From NCBI RefSeq assembly GCF_000959725.1, contig NZ_CP009323.1, positions 4,402,001-4,466,000 on the forward strand: a stretch of 64,000 nt of DNA, given 5' to 3'. The DNA is from Burkholderia gladioli (GTDB lineage: Bacteria; Pseudomonadota; Gammaproteobacteria; Burkholderiales; Burkholderiaceae). A program made the translations under genes and the position numbers. The notes under the pieces were generated by a model. That model saw only the letters and a list, made by a program, of their open reading frames with translations. It did no database searches and was not told the origin of the DNA. This document shows, in pieces, positions 16,650 through 26,174 of the stretch (the stretch's first letter is position 1; each line of letters begins with the position of its first letter).

Positions 16650-19600
16650 GGTCCTTTTCCTGTTCCTCTTTCGATGCATCCGCGTCGTGCACTTCAAGCA
16701 GTGCCTGCGCCAAAGCGGCCGCCGCAAGCTGAATATTGCCCCCCGTCTGCTTCTTGATCGATGCGGCAACCTCGCGTGCAACGTGTGCGGACTGCTCTGT
16801 TGCAGCGAAGAATAACGACGACTCCTGTCCACCCGGCATCGTCAGAGTTACCCCAACAAAGCGCTCTACCGCTCGAGGTACCTTGCCGCGCTGCATGACG
16901 ACGCGAAGCCATCGCTTGTACTTGGCGCATAGTTCGCTCAGCTCCTGGTTAAACCGGCCGATCGTTTCATCAACCCATGCATCCAGGGGACGCTGTACGA
17001 TGAGACTGCCGATAGAATCCAGCCATTTCTCATCGGTTAGCGAAAGATCCGTACACCGGAGAATAAAGCTTTTCAGTCGTGCGTCCCCGAGGTCAGACGC
17101 CGCAGTCGCACATTCAGCCTGCAGTTGATTACGAACACGACCCAGAGGACCATGTATTTCGAAGGAATTTCCGATTTCTGTCATGACCTGTTCCTGCAAC
17201 CGGCGGTGCGCCATACCAAGCTCCGACAGTATGCGGATCAGCCAATCAGCGAACGATTCTTTGGTTCTGGCCTCGTGATGGAGTCTAGGCAAGCTGGCCG
17301 TGAGCAACTCGATGGGATCCTGCGCCTTGCCCAGAACGGATCTCACGAGCACAGCATCTTTCGACACCCGTCCAGTCTGAAGAGCAAACTCGGGCAACCG
17401 TCCACGCCAGCGGTACAGGCTACGAGCCAACTCGAGGAAGGTCAACTCTCCACCAACGGTGGAACCGACCGCTGCGATCGCTGTACGGTATGCCTGAAGC
17501 AGCCTCATACTGTGCTCGTCAACATTCAACTCGCGCAGCTCAAAAGCGGACGGATTCTTGAACATCCGCTGCAGCAGTTCATTAGTCACCTCCAATGCCA
17601 GCGTTCCCCGCTCGAATACTGCACATCGGCTGCGACGAATCAACAGGTACATCACGATCCAGATGCCCGCCGGACCAGACCGGATACCCAGTCCCGGTCT
17701 GGCCAGATCGTCCAGCAAGGCTTGAAATGTCTGCCCTTCACCTGAGCGAAGCAACTCCGAAATGCGATCCCAGACGTGAGTGATATCGATGGGCGCCTCC
17801 GCGGTCGGCTCCGTCAGTCGCCAGCAACCGTTTTCCTCAACCCAGAGCCCTGTCTGTCGCAAGAGGGTATGGTGAATCAGACGCTCAGGCGGATACTCGG
17901 AGTCCCCGCTAATCGGACGGGTTGCGTCGCCACCAAGGATGACCTCAAACATCCTTTGCCTGGCAAGAACGATAGCGGACGGGGGTCGATCCTTATTGAT
18001 TAATTCGTTGACCACGCGCGGAGACGCGTCGTAGAGCTCATCGAAGAGCCACGAGGCCAACTGGCTCAGATTCATCAACTCACTACGAGGAATGGGCTTA
18101 CCCTGATACCAATACTTCGGGCCGGGCCGGTCCGAGAGCGGCATAAGTTGCGATAACACCAATCGCTCGATCGTCTCACGCACGCCTTGCAGCCGTCCCG
18201 AGACATATTGGCTTGTCCATGGATCCAGGCGCTTGTGGTCAACCTCACGCTGCACCGCCTGCCAAATCGCATATTCTGCAAGCGCCGCCCTGCCGTCCGG
18301 CTCCAAAGCAAGCACCGCAGAAATGGTCAGTTTGTCGGTTTCCTGCTTGATCCGATCAAGCGCCTGGCTCTCTGTGTCCGCTCCCTTGACAGTGATCACC
18401 AGATTCAGCCAAGCATCTGGTGCCAGTTCACCGTCCCGAAGCTTCTGTCGCTTTGGCCACGCACCGGGAGATCCAGCCGCTACCGCCATCGTGCGGATAG
18501 TCCCCGTTTCATCATAGTGCTTGTTGGCTACGATCAGCCGCTGGGACAGTGCACTCGACAGACCACTGATCGCGAGGTTTTCTTCACCCGAACGCGCTGC
18601 TTTCTCGTAGACAGCCTCAATGTTCACTGCATCCGATACAGCAAACGCATACGTTCCAGTGCCACGGCGCAACAAGATGCCTTTATCGACGAGGTCGTCG
18701 CATTGCACGACGATAGGCCCAACATCGCGCTCGCCCAAAGCGAATGCAATCAGCTTCGCGCTGACAGGCAATGTGACACCCGTGGAAACCAATTCCAGTA
18801 CGCCAATAGTTTTCAGGATCCGAAGACATCCCGATTCGAATGTCTGCCGCTCAAGCACTGCCAACGCGAAGGCCCACCTCCGCTCAGCACCCAGATCGCG
18901 GAACCGAAGGCTGTAGCCGTGCGCCAGATAATCGAATACTTCAGACAGGCCGAACCATTCACCGAGTTCATGCCGGTGCGCGAAATCTCGCAACCCGAAT
19001 AGCTCATTGCCGCGTAGGAAGGCGTGGAATGATCGCTCACTTTGACCATAGCGTTTCGAGATAATCGCCAAACATGCGACGGTCAGAGGATGGAGCGGAT
19101 ACAACATCTCCGCTTGCCTGAAAAGGACGCGATCGCTTTCGGATTTCGCTTGCAACACGCCCAACTTGCGCGCATTTGCATAGAGCGCGTTCGCTGCATT
19201 TACCAGCGTCGTATCGCTCTTGATTACAGACTTTACTTTGAGGGCATGTGCCGCGAAGTGGGCATAACGTTCGACAGGTTCGTCAAAGGCCACCTCATCG
19301 AACCGCGCGGCAATCTTGTGCCATTCGTCGCTGAGTGAACGACCGACCCCAGCGGCATAGCTCGCAAAGTGTTGATGCAGCATTACGACCACCGCCAGCT
19401 TCTCATCACCTTCAGTGCAAGCACGCTCGGCTATTTGCTGCAAAGCAATCAGGTCGCCCTCTTCCGGGCGAAGCGCGGCATGCTCAATGAACTTACCGAC
19501 CTCATCCACCAGCAGCAGTACTCCGTCATACCCCTCAGCCTGTGCAACGGTCGCCACATCAGCAGCCAACTCCCCCGCGACAGAATTCAGAGCGAGACCT

Positions 19601-20070
19601 TTGTACGTCCCTGCTTGTACGTCCAGAGCGCGCCGCAACGCCGCTGCTGCCTTGCCATGCCATCCGGCAAGCGTGTTCGCCACCGCAGCAGCCAAGGCTC
19701 GGCCTACCGAGGTACGTGATCCAACAACCGTCAATGGGTACCGCTTGCAGCCCTCAAATAATGTGGATAGCCGCGGAGCAACACCAGCGACCATACGATG
19801 GGTTGCGGGAAACGCCTTGGATCCGGATGCCAGTTGTGCCAGCACAACTCCCAGCGCTGTCTTTCCGCTGCCGTACGGTCCCACGATCTTCCATGCGCGC
19901 TGAACCGATTTTTCCGCGAGGCCGTCCCCGATCTGTCGCAAGGCAGCCGCTGCGGCGGCCGTCACCATGTAGTTGCTCGCCGCAGCGGCATTTCCAATGT
20001 CGCGATCCAGCGCTACAGACCGCGTATGGCTCCCAGCTAGCGTCAGGCCGTCGATAATCTTCTTAGGCAT
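16627..20070 (-). CDS. Large P-loop ATPase (SspC-like)
   Basis: 1147 residues. Walker A GPYGSGKT is at residues 64-71 and Walker B GVLLLVDEVGK at about residue 185. The rest is long and helical with no nuclease motif that I can see. The start overlaps the end of the DUF4007 gene by 8 bp. In Ssp systems the second gene of the B-C-D cassette is a large ATPase; family order, overlaps and size all agree. BrxC/PglY-type ATPases have a comparable look and cannot be excluded by eye. Confidence 0.75.
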   Translation of the reverse strand: MPKKIIDGLTLAGSHTRSVALDRDIGNAAAASNYMVTAAAAAALRQIGDGLAEKSVQRAWKIVGPYGSGKTALGVVLAQLASGSKAFPATHRMVAGVAPRLSTLFEGCKRYPLTVVGSRTSVGRALAAAVANTLAGWHGKAAAALRRALDVQAGTYKGLALNSVAGELAADVATVAQAEGYDGVLLLVDEVGKFIEHAALRPEEGDLIALQQIAERACTEGDEKLAVVVMLHQHFASYAAGVGRSLSDEWHKIAARFDEVAFDEPVERYAHFAAHALKVKSVIKSDTTLVNAANALYANARKLGVLQAKSESDRVLFRQAEMLYPLHPLTVACLAIISKRYGQSERSFHAFLRGNELFGLRDFAHRHELGEWFGLSEVFDYLAHGYSLRFRDLGAERRWAFALAVLERQTFESGCLRILKTIGVLELVSTGVTLPVSAKLIAFALGERDVGPIVVQCDDLVDKGILLRRGTGTYAFAVSDAVNIEAVYEKAARSGEENLAISGLSSALSQRLIVANKHYDETGTIRTMAVAAGSPGAWPKRQKLRDGELAPDAWLNLVITVKGADTESQALDRIKQETDKLTISAVLALEPDGRAALAEYAIWQAVQREVDHKRLDPWTSQYVSGRLQGVRETIERLVLSQLMPLSDRPGPKYWYQGKPIPRSELMNLSQLASWLFDELYDASPRVVNELINKDRPPSAIVLARQRMFEVILGGDATRPISGDSEYPPERLIHHTLLRQTGLWVEENGCWRLTEPTAEAPIDITHVWDRISELLRSGEGQTFQALLDDLARPGLGIRSGPAGIWIVMYLLIRRSRCAVFERGTLALEVTNELLQRMFKNPSAFELRELNVDEHSMRLLQAYRTAIAAVGSTVGGELTFLELARSLYRWRGRLPEFALQTGRVSKDAVLVRSVLGKAQDPIELLTASLPRLHHEARTKESFADWLIRILSELGMAHRRLQEQVMTEIGNSFEIHGPLGRVRNQLQAECATAASDLGDARLKSFILRCTDLSLTDEKWLDSIGSLIVQRPLDAWVDETIGRFNQELSELCAKYKRWLRVVMQRGKVPRAVERFVGVTLTMPGGQESSLFFAATEQSAHVAREVAASIKKQTGGNIQLAAAALAQALLEVHDADASKEEQEKDHGRRKAG

Positions 20071-20965
20071 GAGCCACCTCTTCTAACTGCAGCCGATATT
20101 GCTGGTCAATCTTTTCCAGGTCGATGATGACGTTCTGCGTATCGGCTGTATCGACGAAACGAATTGCCGTTGGATTCAGTTCAACAAGCTTGTCCACAAA
20201 AATCCTTAATTGTGCTTCGTCGAGCCGAAATACCAGGCCGGGAGATCCCGGAGACTTGAGCAATCGTTGGAATTCAATAGACTGCCCGTTTTCGGAGTTC
20301 GCAATGAAGTCCGTCAGCGCGATACCGAATATCCGGCATGTTAGGCCCACAGGCGCCTTCGCTTCCGTGTTATATACCGTGCTGCCACTCTCGCTTTTGA
20401 TCGCCTTCATCAGCCCGAGGTCCTGTAACGGACACCATAGTGTGTCGTCTGTCCCTCGCTCCTCTTGGTAGTAGGACTGGATAAAGATGCTCGCATGCTG
20501 TTCGAGAGTGCTCATCGCAAGCGGGCGGGCTGCACCTTCGCCACGTTGTGCTAGCGCGGCCACAAGCTGCTTCTTCTCGAAACGAATGAGATTGCCTTCG
20601 CCAAACACTTCTGACCAGGCTGCGAGGCCACCCTTAGAAACCAGATACCAGTGAATTAGCCAAAGCGACTCCAATGATTCCAGGTGTGAATCCCAGGGCG
20701 AGCGCCCGCCAAACAGCAGTTTGCCGACGGGTCCCGGTTCATGACCCCGTTCGTTCGCCGATCGTAAAACGCCACTGGCCTCACCCCAAAATTGCATGGA
20801 TTTCACCATGTTGCGGCCTATGCCGAGTGCCTGCGTGGCGCGCTCATCGTTGCGCAGCAGCGAAGCGTCATTCTTGACCGCGCGATATACCTTCGGCAGC
20901 CAGCCATAGCGGCAGATAAACGATTCGTGTCCGGAAAAACGATTGACTTGTCTGTCGCTACTCAC
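20063..20965 (-). CDS. DUF4007 family protein (SspB-like)
   Basis: 300 residues. FSGHESFICRYGWLPKVYRAV at the N-terminus and GIGRNMVKSMQFWGEASGV are the DUF4007 signature. To my knowledge this family includes SspB, the nickase component of single-strand phosphorothioation. It is the first gene of the minus-strand cassette DUF4007, ATPase, PP-loop protein. A cysteine desulfurase (SspA) is not adjacent; a housekeeping IscS could serve, as documented for some Dnd systems. The assignment to SspB should be confirmed by profile search. Confidence 0.75.
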   Translation of the reverse strand: MSSDRQVNRFSGHESFICRYGWLPKVYRAVKNDASLLRNDERATQALGIGRNMVKSMQFWGEASGVLRSANERGHEPGPVGKLLFGGRSPWDSHLESLESLWLIHWYLVSKGGLAAWSEVFGEGNLIRFEKKQLVAALAQRGEGAARPLAMSTLEQHASIFIQSYYQEERGTDDTLWCPLQDLGLMKAIKSESGSTVYNTEAKAPVGLTCRIFGIALTDFIANSENGQSIEFQRLLKSPGSPGLVFRLDEAQLRIFVDKLVELNPTAIRFVDTADTQNVIIDLEKIDQQYRLQLEEVAHA

Positions 20966-21171
20966 GCCGTGCTCCCTTCCTTCTTGTATTTATTCACCTT
21001 GAGCCCATCTTCCGCAAAGGAATATGCCACGGGCATGCGCCTGTTTCGATTTGCGACAGCAGATCGCCTATGTTGTGTTTGCATTTTATTACAACTCCAA
21101 ATTCTTGGTCCTGGCAGCGGTCCCAATACCTCTGCACATCATTGTGGACAGGCGCGGGAATAGGCACCGTC

Positions 21172-22218
21172 CTAGGCGCATGCAGCATTGATCGTTTGTT
21201 CCAATTCACGGACTGTTGCCAGGATGGCATCAAAGGAAGGCGCGTCTCCGAAAATCATTCCCATCATGGCACCATAGTCCCTGGTCAGCGCCTCATGCAT
21301 TTGCTGCGGAGGTACCAGCGTGAACGTTCCCGGCGCTGCGTTATCGAGCCCGAGGTCCGGCGATCCGAAGAACAGCCGGGCATGCCGTGCACAGTCCCCC
21401 GCCAGCTCGCGATCAGCCAGCCAGGTCGCTACGTCAGGATGCTGCAACAGACGGTAGATGTCGTAATAATGGCGGGAAACACGCTGGCCGCCCTGCCGCA
21501 GTTGCCCTCGGCGCTCATACCACTGGCGCAGCCCATGCACAATAATGATCTTGTCCCAGAAGGTACGTTCAGGCTTGACGGTCGTGACGTTATGCACAGC
21601 CATCTCAAGATCGGGCAGATCATCAGCAGCGTAGGGAATGATGGTGGCCGCTTCGTGGGGGTCGAGCGCCGACTTCGCGCCCGCCTCGATCTTCACTGCG
21701 GAGCGGATATAACCGTCCGTGGCCGCCGACACGACGGGATACCAGAACAACAGTGTTTGCTGGTCGGGATCGTCGGGGTCCAAGTCTAGGCGGAATCGGT
21801 CGGCGGGCATAATTTGCTCCGCGATCGCCCGCAATTGTGCTGCCATGCCCTCAGCGATGTATCGCTGGCATGCGTTACGAATGCGATCGAGCCGTATACG
21901 CCGCTGTTTGCCACTCAACGCATCGAGATCCTCGGCTTCAATCGGCTCGCCGATGTCCTGACGGAATACCGTGATATCGATGTCCTCGGAAAACCGGGAG
22001 ATAATCCCGAAGGCTTTGGATAATGAAGTGCCGCCCTTAAACAGCAATCGCGGGCCATCTGGCGGCAGGCCGCTGAACAGCGCGTCCAGAGTCCAGCAGA
22101 CCCAAAAGTCCTTTTCGATGTTCTGGACCGTCGTGCCTAGGCGGGCCGCCGCCGTCAGGAACAGACCACGCCGCTCGTCGTCACTGACCTGGATGACCGT
22201 ATTGAAATTCGGATTCAT
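21172..22218 (-). CDS. abiEii: AbiEii-type nucleotidyltransferase toxin
   Basis: 348 residues. The nucleotidyltransferase signature FKGGTSLSKAFG is followed by SEDIDITV with the two catalytic Asp, near residues 60-85. KPERTFWDKIIIVHGL and SRHYYDIYRL are conserved DUF1814 blocks. AbiEii/MenT-type toxins transfer nucleotides to RNA targets such as tRNA acceptor ends and cause growth arrest or abortive infection. Its ATG overlaps the stop of the antitoxin gene (ATGA-type overlap at 22215-22218). Confidence 0.9.
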   Translation of the reverse strand: MNPNFNTVIQVSDDERRGLFLTAAARLGTTVQNIEKDFWVCWTLDALFSGLPPDGPRLLFKGGTSLSKAFGIISRFSEDIDITVFRQDIGEPIEAEDLDALSGKQRRIRLDRIRNACQRYIAEGMAAQLRAIAEQIMPADRFRLDLDPDDPDQQTLLFWYPVVSAATDGYIRSAVKIEAGAKSALDPHEAATIIPYAADDLPDLEMAVHNVTTVKPERTFWDKIIIVHGLRQWYERRGQLRQGGQRVSRHYYDIYRLLQHPDVATWLADRELAGDCARHARLFFGSPDLGLDNAAPGTFTLVPPQQMHEALTRDYGAMMGMIFGDAPSFDAILATVRELEQTINAACA

Positions 22219-22913
22219 GCCGACGCCTCTCTATGTTTGAGGCGCTTGCTGGAAACAGCGCCCGGCGCCTCGAACTCGCCAGCCTGCGGATCGCATTCGG
22301 GCAGCTCACGAACGATGGCCTGCATCCATGCGGGTAGCGTGTGAAAACCCACCAGCAAATCATGGCGAATGGAGTCTCCTTGTACAGGGTCATCCAACAG
22401 CGCGGTCAACCGCTTGACGATGCGTGGCTTGTCCGCAGGCAAGGTGTCCTTAAGCCAATGCAGCGCCTGCACGATGCGCATAGCCGGCCGGCCAGCCCAA
22501 TACAGGCGGCTTGGGGCAGTCAGTTTGAACTGGATCGTCAGCTTGTCGAGTTGAATAGCGCGCCGCCGTGCATCGGTGTGGATCGTGACATGCGCGGGCA
22601 CGGCATCGGTCAGGCCCAGGTCGTTCGCGGCGGTCATGCCATCAACCAGCAGACGTAGTTGATCCCGGCGTGCGATCGCATCCACGATCGCACGATAATC
22701 CGGGGCCGCGGCCTTCTTGGTCAGGCTGTTCATCTTGGGGCGATCGTACAAACCGCGGTCGATGCGACGCAACTGGCCTGCCGCGACAAGGCGCTGCAAG
22801 GCCTTGTCCACGGCATCGCGCCCTCCGAGATGGGCGAAGTCGGTCGGCACCCATACCTGTCCAGAAGGGGCAATATCCGTCTGGGCGATTATCGCGGCCT
22901 TAAGATCGCTCAT
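22215..22913 (-). CDS. abiEi: AbiEi-type antitoxin / transcriptional autorepressor
   Basis: 232 residues. The N-terminal winged-helix (VWVPTDFAHLGGRDAVDKAL, RIDRGLYDRPK) matches the AbiEi_4/DUF6088 antitoxins, and the C-terminal domain contains PSRLYWAGRPAMRIVQALHW. Type IV antitoxins of this group repress their own promoter by binding inverted repeats; two such repeats lie directly upstream at 22925-22993. The pair is in the standard antitoxin-first order. Confidence 0.88.
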   Translation of the reverse strand: MSDLKAAIIAQTDIAPSGQVWVPTDFAHLGGRDAVDKALQRLVAAGQLRRIDRGLYDRPKMNSLTKKAAAPDYRAIVDAIARRDQLRLLVDGMTAANDLGLTDAVPAHVTIHTDARRRAIQLDKLTIQFKLTAPSRLYWAGRPAMRIVQALHWLKDTLPADKPRIVKRLTALLDDPVQGDSIRHDLLVGFHTLPAWMQAIVRELPECDPQAGEFEAPGAVSSKRLKHREASA

Positions 22914-22924
22914 TGGGCACCTCC

Positions 22925-22993
22925 GTCCGATATTTGTACATTATTTTCGGACGAAAAGCAATGATGTCCGAAATTTGTATAATTATTTCAGAC
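22925..22993. promoter_or_regulatory. Double inverted-repeat operator of the AbiE operon
   Basis: Two 28-bp elements, 22925-22952 and 22966-22993, each run GTCCGA...TC(G/A)GAC with an AT-rich centre (ATTTGTA). They are 41 bp apart start to start. This two-site arrangement next to abiEi fits negative autoregulation known for AbiEi. The AT-rich centres probably include the -10 region. Confidence 0.75.
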
Positions 22994-23709
22994 GAGCTAC
23001 CCATGTTACCCGCGTAATTGCGCGATCCAGAAGACTGCAACGCCCCGGAAGCCCTTGCTATGCTCCCGATCCGATAGTCAACGCCTCTCCGGACCGCCCC
23101 GGAATACGCGAAGATCACGATCCGGACCGGCCACAGCCATGCAGCCGCTCCGAATCAGAAATGGCTGACCGACATTACCAGATGTACGCCCAGCCAGCGT
23201 AGCCCGCCCGTACTGGGGTGAAGTTACTCGAGCATGTCTGGAATGCATTACCTGGAGAAGTTAAGGTGGTATCACCAGGATACATGCCCTTCTTCTGTTG
23301 CGAGAAGAGGTGAGCCGCAGCCTTCTGGCTGCGCGCCGCCGACTAAAATGCAATATGCGACCGCGTCGCCGATGGTGAGTTATGACACCGTCCATCCGGA
23401 CTCCACGAGTGCCTCCCTAGGGCGGCTGTCCGGCTTCTTTCCGGTTGGCGGCCCTAAAATTCGGTCTCAATCTGCCGTTACCCACCTATGACCGCTGCAC
23501 AATCGCCGAAGCAGACGCGGGTTCTCCGGTAGGAAAAAATGACTCGAACGATTCTTTCTCCATCGGGCGTCACCAATGCGATGATGTTGACTCGCCTTCG
23601 TATTCCAGACCTCAGCAAGAAACTTGACAGACTGACCCTCGACTATTCCGTAAGATCACGCCACCTGCGACGGTGCGTACTGTAAGTACGGAGATTTTCA
23701 AGCCACAAC
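22994..23709. other. Intergenic region upstream of the STAND gene
   Basis: About 700 bp without a convincing gene. It has a 7-bp-stem hairpin CGCAGCC-TTCT-GGCTGCG at 23316-23333 without a T tract, and a TTGACA at 23624-23629 with no well-spaced -10. A GTG at 23673 extends the STAND frame but lies upstream of the repeat described next. Confidence 0.5.
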
Positions 23710-23726
23710 CGATAACTAGGAATTAT
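23710..23726 (+). repeat. Left copy of 17-bp inverted repeat (candidate recombination site)
   Basis: CGATAACTAGGAATTAT, immediately followed by the ATG of the STAND gene at 23727. It contains an AGGA Shine-Dalgarno and an imperfect dyad ATAAcT-agg-AaTTAT. An exact inverted copy lies at 27148-27164. Confidence 0.8.
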
Positions 23727-26174
23727 ATGGCTGAGTTTCTGAACCGTCGCCGCCACCTAGAACGGTTATCCGAGGTGCTGGCGACAGCCTCCCGGGAGTC
23801 CACGCGTATGGTGATCGCGACCGGAAAGGCTGGTGTGGGGAAATCGGCGTTGTTCAGACAGGCAGCATCCAAGGTTGCTTCCAAGTACTGCTACCTGTAC
23901 TGCGACCGAGCCCCCGCGTCCGGAGACTTGGCCGATGGGGCTCCGGTGCCGGAATTAATTCAACGACGGTTATCGGCTGTGGCGCCTGAGCACGGGTTCG
24001 CCACCTTCGCCGATTTCCGCACAAACAAGCAGTGGTCCACTTCGCTGCTGCGCGCAACGGAGGCCGTAGGGTCCATCGTCGCCAGGTCGATGCTCCCCGG
24101 TTTAGCGTCAAAATTCGCGATGGAAACTTATGGGCAGGTGTCGTCAGCAGTTACGAGTCGCCTTTCAGAACGGCGTTGGACCGGGCCTGGCGACGACCAG
24201 CGAATCGTTTACGCACAGTCAGTGTTGCAATCGGTGCCGACAATCGTACATGTCGATCATGCACACTTGCTTGAAGGCGCAGAGCTAGACTTGTTGGTGC
24301 ATCTGCTCGACGACACACAAGCCATCCTTTTCTTGGAGTACACCGAGAAGGCCGGTGATGGCGATAGAGCCCTTCCAGTCCAGTTCGTTGGTCGTAGGGT
24401 CCTAAAGTTTGCGGTAGATCCGCTTGGGGAAGAATACGCGGATCGTCTTTTCGCCACCTTGCCGCCGAGATTTGCAAGGCCTTTACGCACGCAATTCACA
24501 CAGACGGGCGATCTCAGGCCGTTTGATGAGGCTGTGTATCTTCAGTCTCGTGACCGGGGCATTCTTGAAATCTTCGACATCACTGAGGACAACCTTGTTC
24601 GAACCACTGCTACCGCGCTCTCTATCCTCGACACCGATACCAAGAAGGTCCTTTTAGCCATCTCGGCCCATGCCGGTCCGGTAGACCGCGGGGTGCTGAG
24701 CGAACTACTCGACGAACCTATGGTCGCGTCGCTATTCGACGGCGCTGTTGACATCGACCTTGCGATCGATCAATTGGACAGCCAATTACTCGTTATTGCC
24801 ACCGAGAACGACGTGATGTGCCAAACTCGCGTTAGCGATCTCGTACAGCGCGATGCGCTGCTGTCCACGATTAAGACAACATTCCGAAAGCACTGGCGCG
24901 ACCTATATCGCACCTTGCCTCATAGAACGGTCTTCGCCTCTGACGAAGACCGTTGCCGGCAGCTTCTCCATCAGTGCGCGGAGCTCAACGATATCGTGGG
25001 GATTGCGCGAACGCTCGAAGAGATTGGTTACAAGGGCATATCTTCACGTAATCCTCGAAGTATGGTGACGTACCTCAGGCATGTCATCGATAAGCTAAAA
25101 TTTGGAGGTGAAAAAGACGCGATCGCGAGAATTGTTCGCGCGCAATGCTGCTTTTTCTACGAGGCAGGATGGTTTGATGAAGCGTTAGCCTGCCTTTTGT
25201 TGACTGAAGATAGACCAAGACGATATCAGTTCCTTCTCGCCGAACTCTATTGTTCCGCAGGGCAGGCGGCGAGGGGCATAAGATTGGCGGAAAGCCACCT
25301 CGCACAACTAGACCCCCTTAATCCTGATCACTTTGATGCCGAGCTATGTTTGAGGCTCGTAAAGCTGCACGGTCTGCGAAATTCAAATCGTCTCGTTGAG
25401 GCGAGAGAGTATTACTTGAGTTTCGTGGATGAACAGCGTTTCTCTGGCTTGCCCGCTTTCCCAACGTTGCTTAGGTATGCAGATTTATGTATGTACAAAG
25501 ACGGTGACATCAAACGTTGCAACCAGTACCTCCAACGGGCGGCCGCCTTGACCAAAGCAACCAATCAATGGCGGGACTACGCAAGCATATGCATCTCGCT
25601 TGTGCAGCAGCTCGGTTATACAGAGGCACTTGACGAAGCCGAGGCTTTCCTTAGCGAGGCCGAGGAGGTCGGGCAACGCGTGTGGTTGCAGCAACCGATG
25701 CTGTTAGCAAATCGTGCAGTGTTGTCAATGTACCGCGGGCATGCGGAAAGAGCGTGCCTGCAGCTACTACAACAGGCCCTCGTGTTGTCCTACGACCAAT
25801 TGGACAGGATTCTCATACAGACTAATATCCTGATCTGGTACGTAATGGCAGGTAGCGTACAGCAAGCCATGTCCGTTGCTCGCGTGCTTTACGAGCGCAT
25901 CGACGACGTTTCGGTCGATACCGAAATTAGACGAATTGTGCTGTATAACCTCGAGCAGCTCGAACGCAATCAAGGAAACGAGGAGTCAGCTAACCGACTC
26001 TACGACAGATGGTCGGCGCTGGATTCCGGCATCGACGAAGCTTACTGGGCTTATCGCCGAGCTCGCCGCTCAGCACCCAACACGGGCTCTCGACGATACC
26101 GGATGGTGTTTCACCCTATCTACCTAGCACATTGGCATGCCGGCCTTGTACCCTTCGAGGCAATTGGAGACTAA
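23727..26174 (+). CDS. STAND-type P-loop NTPase with TPR-like C-terminal region
   Basis: 815 residues from the ATG at 23727 (AGGA 5 nt upstream); a GTG at 23673 is possible. MAEFLNRRRHLERLSEVL is the typical lead-in of AAA_16/STAND NTPases. Walker A GKAGVGKSAL is near residue 34 and a Walker-B-like TIVHVDHAHLL near 173, with a winged-helix-like region after. The second half is helical repeat, for example EAGWFDEALACLLLTEDR and GYTEALDEAEAFLSEAEE, resembling TPR. STAND proteins are molecular switches often used in phage defence. No effector nuclease or TIR domain is visible. Its last 51 bp overlap the 3' end of the convergent ATP-grasp gene. Confidence 0.82.
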   Translation: MAEFLNRRRHLERLSEVLATASRESTRMVIATGKAGVGKSALFRQAASKVASKYCYLYCDRAPASGDLADGAPVPELIQRRLSAVAPEHGFATFADFRTNKQWSTSLLRATEAVGSIVARSMLPGLASKFAMETYGQVSSAVTSRLSERRWTGPGDDQRIVYAQSVLQSVPTIVHVDHAHLLEGAELDLLVHLLDDTQAILFLEYTEKAGDGDRALPVQFVGRRVLKFAVDPLGEEYADRLFATLPPRFARPLRTQFTQTGDLRPFDEAVYLQSRDRGILEIFDITEDNLVRTTATALSILDTDTKKVLLAISAHAGPVDRGVLSELLDEPMVASLFDGAVDIDLAIDQLDSQLLVIATENDVMCQTRVSDLVQRDALLSTIKTTFRKHWRDLYRTLPHRTVFASDEDRCRQLLHQCAELNDIVGIARTLEEIGYKGISSRNPRSMVTYLRHVIDKLKFGGEKDAIARIVRAQCCFFYEAGWFDEALACLLLTEDRPRRYQFLLAELYCSAGQAARGIRLAESHLAQLDPLNPDHFDAELCLRLVKLHGLRNSNRLVEAREYYLSFVDEQRFSGLPAFPTLLRYADLCMYKDGDIKRCNQYLQRAAALTKATNQWRDYASICISLVQQLGYTEALDEAEAFLSEAEEVGQRVWLQQPMLLANRAVLSMYRGHAERACLQLLQQALVLSYDQLDRILIQTNILIWYVMAGSVQQAMSVARVLYERIDDVSVDTEIRRIVLYNLEQLERNQGNEESANRLYDRWSALDSGIDEAYWAYRRARRSAPNTGSRRYRMVFHPIYLAHWHAGLVPFEAIGD

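Noticed and set aside
15822..20070. BREX type 4 locus (BrxP plus BrxC-like ATPase)
   Set aside because: No PglZ, BrxL or methyltransferase gene in the neighbourhood, and the DUF4007 gene fits Ssp better.
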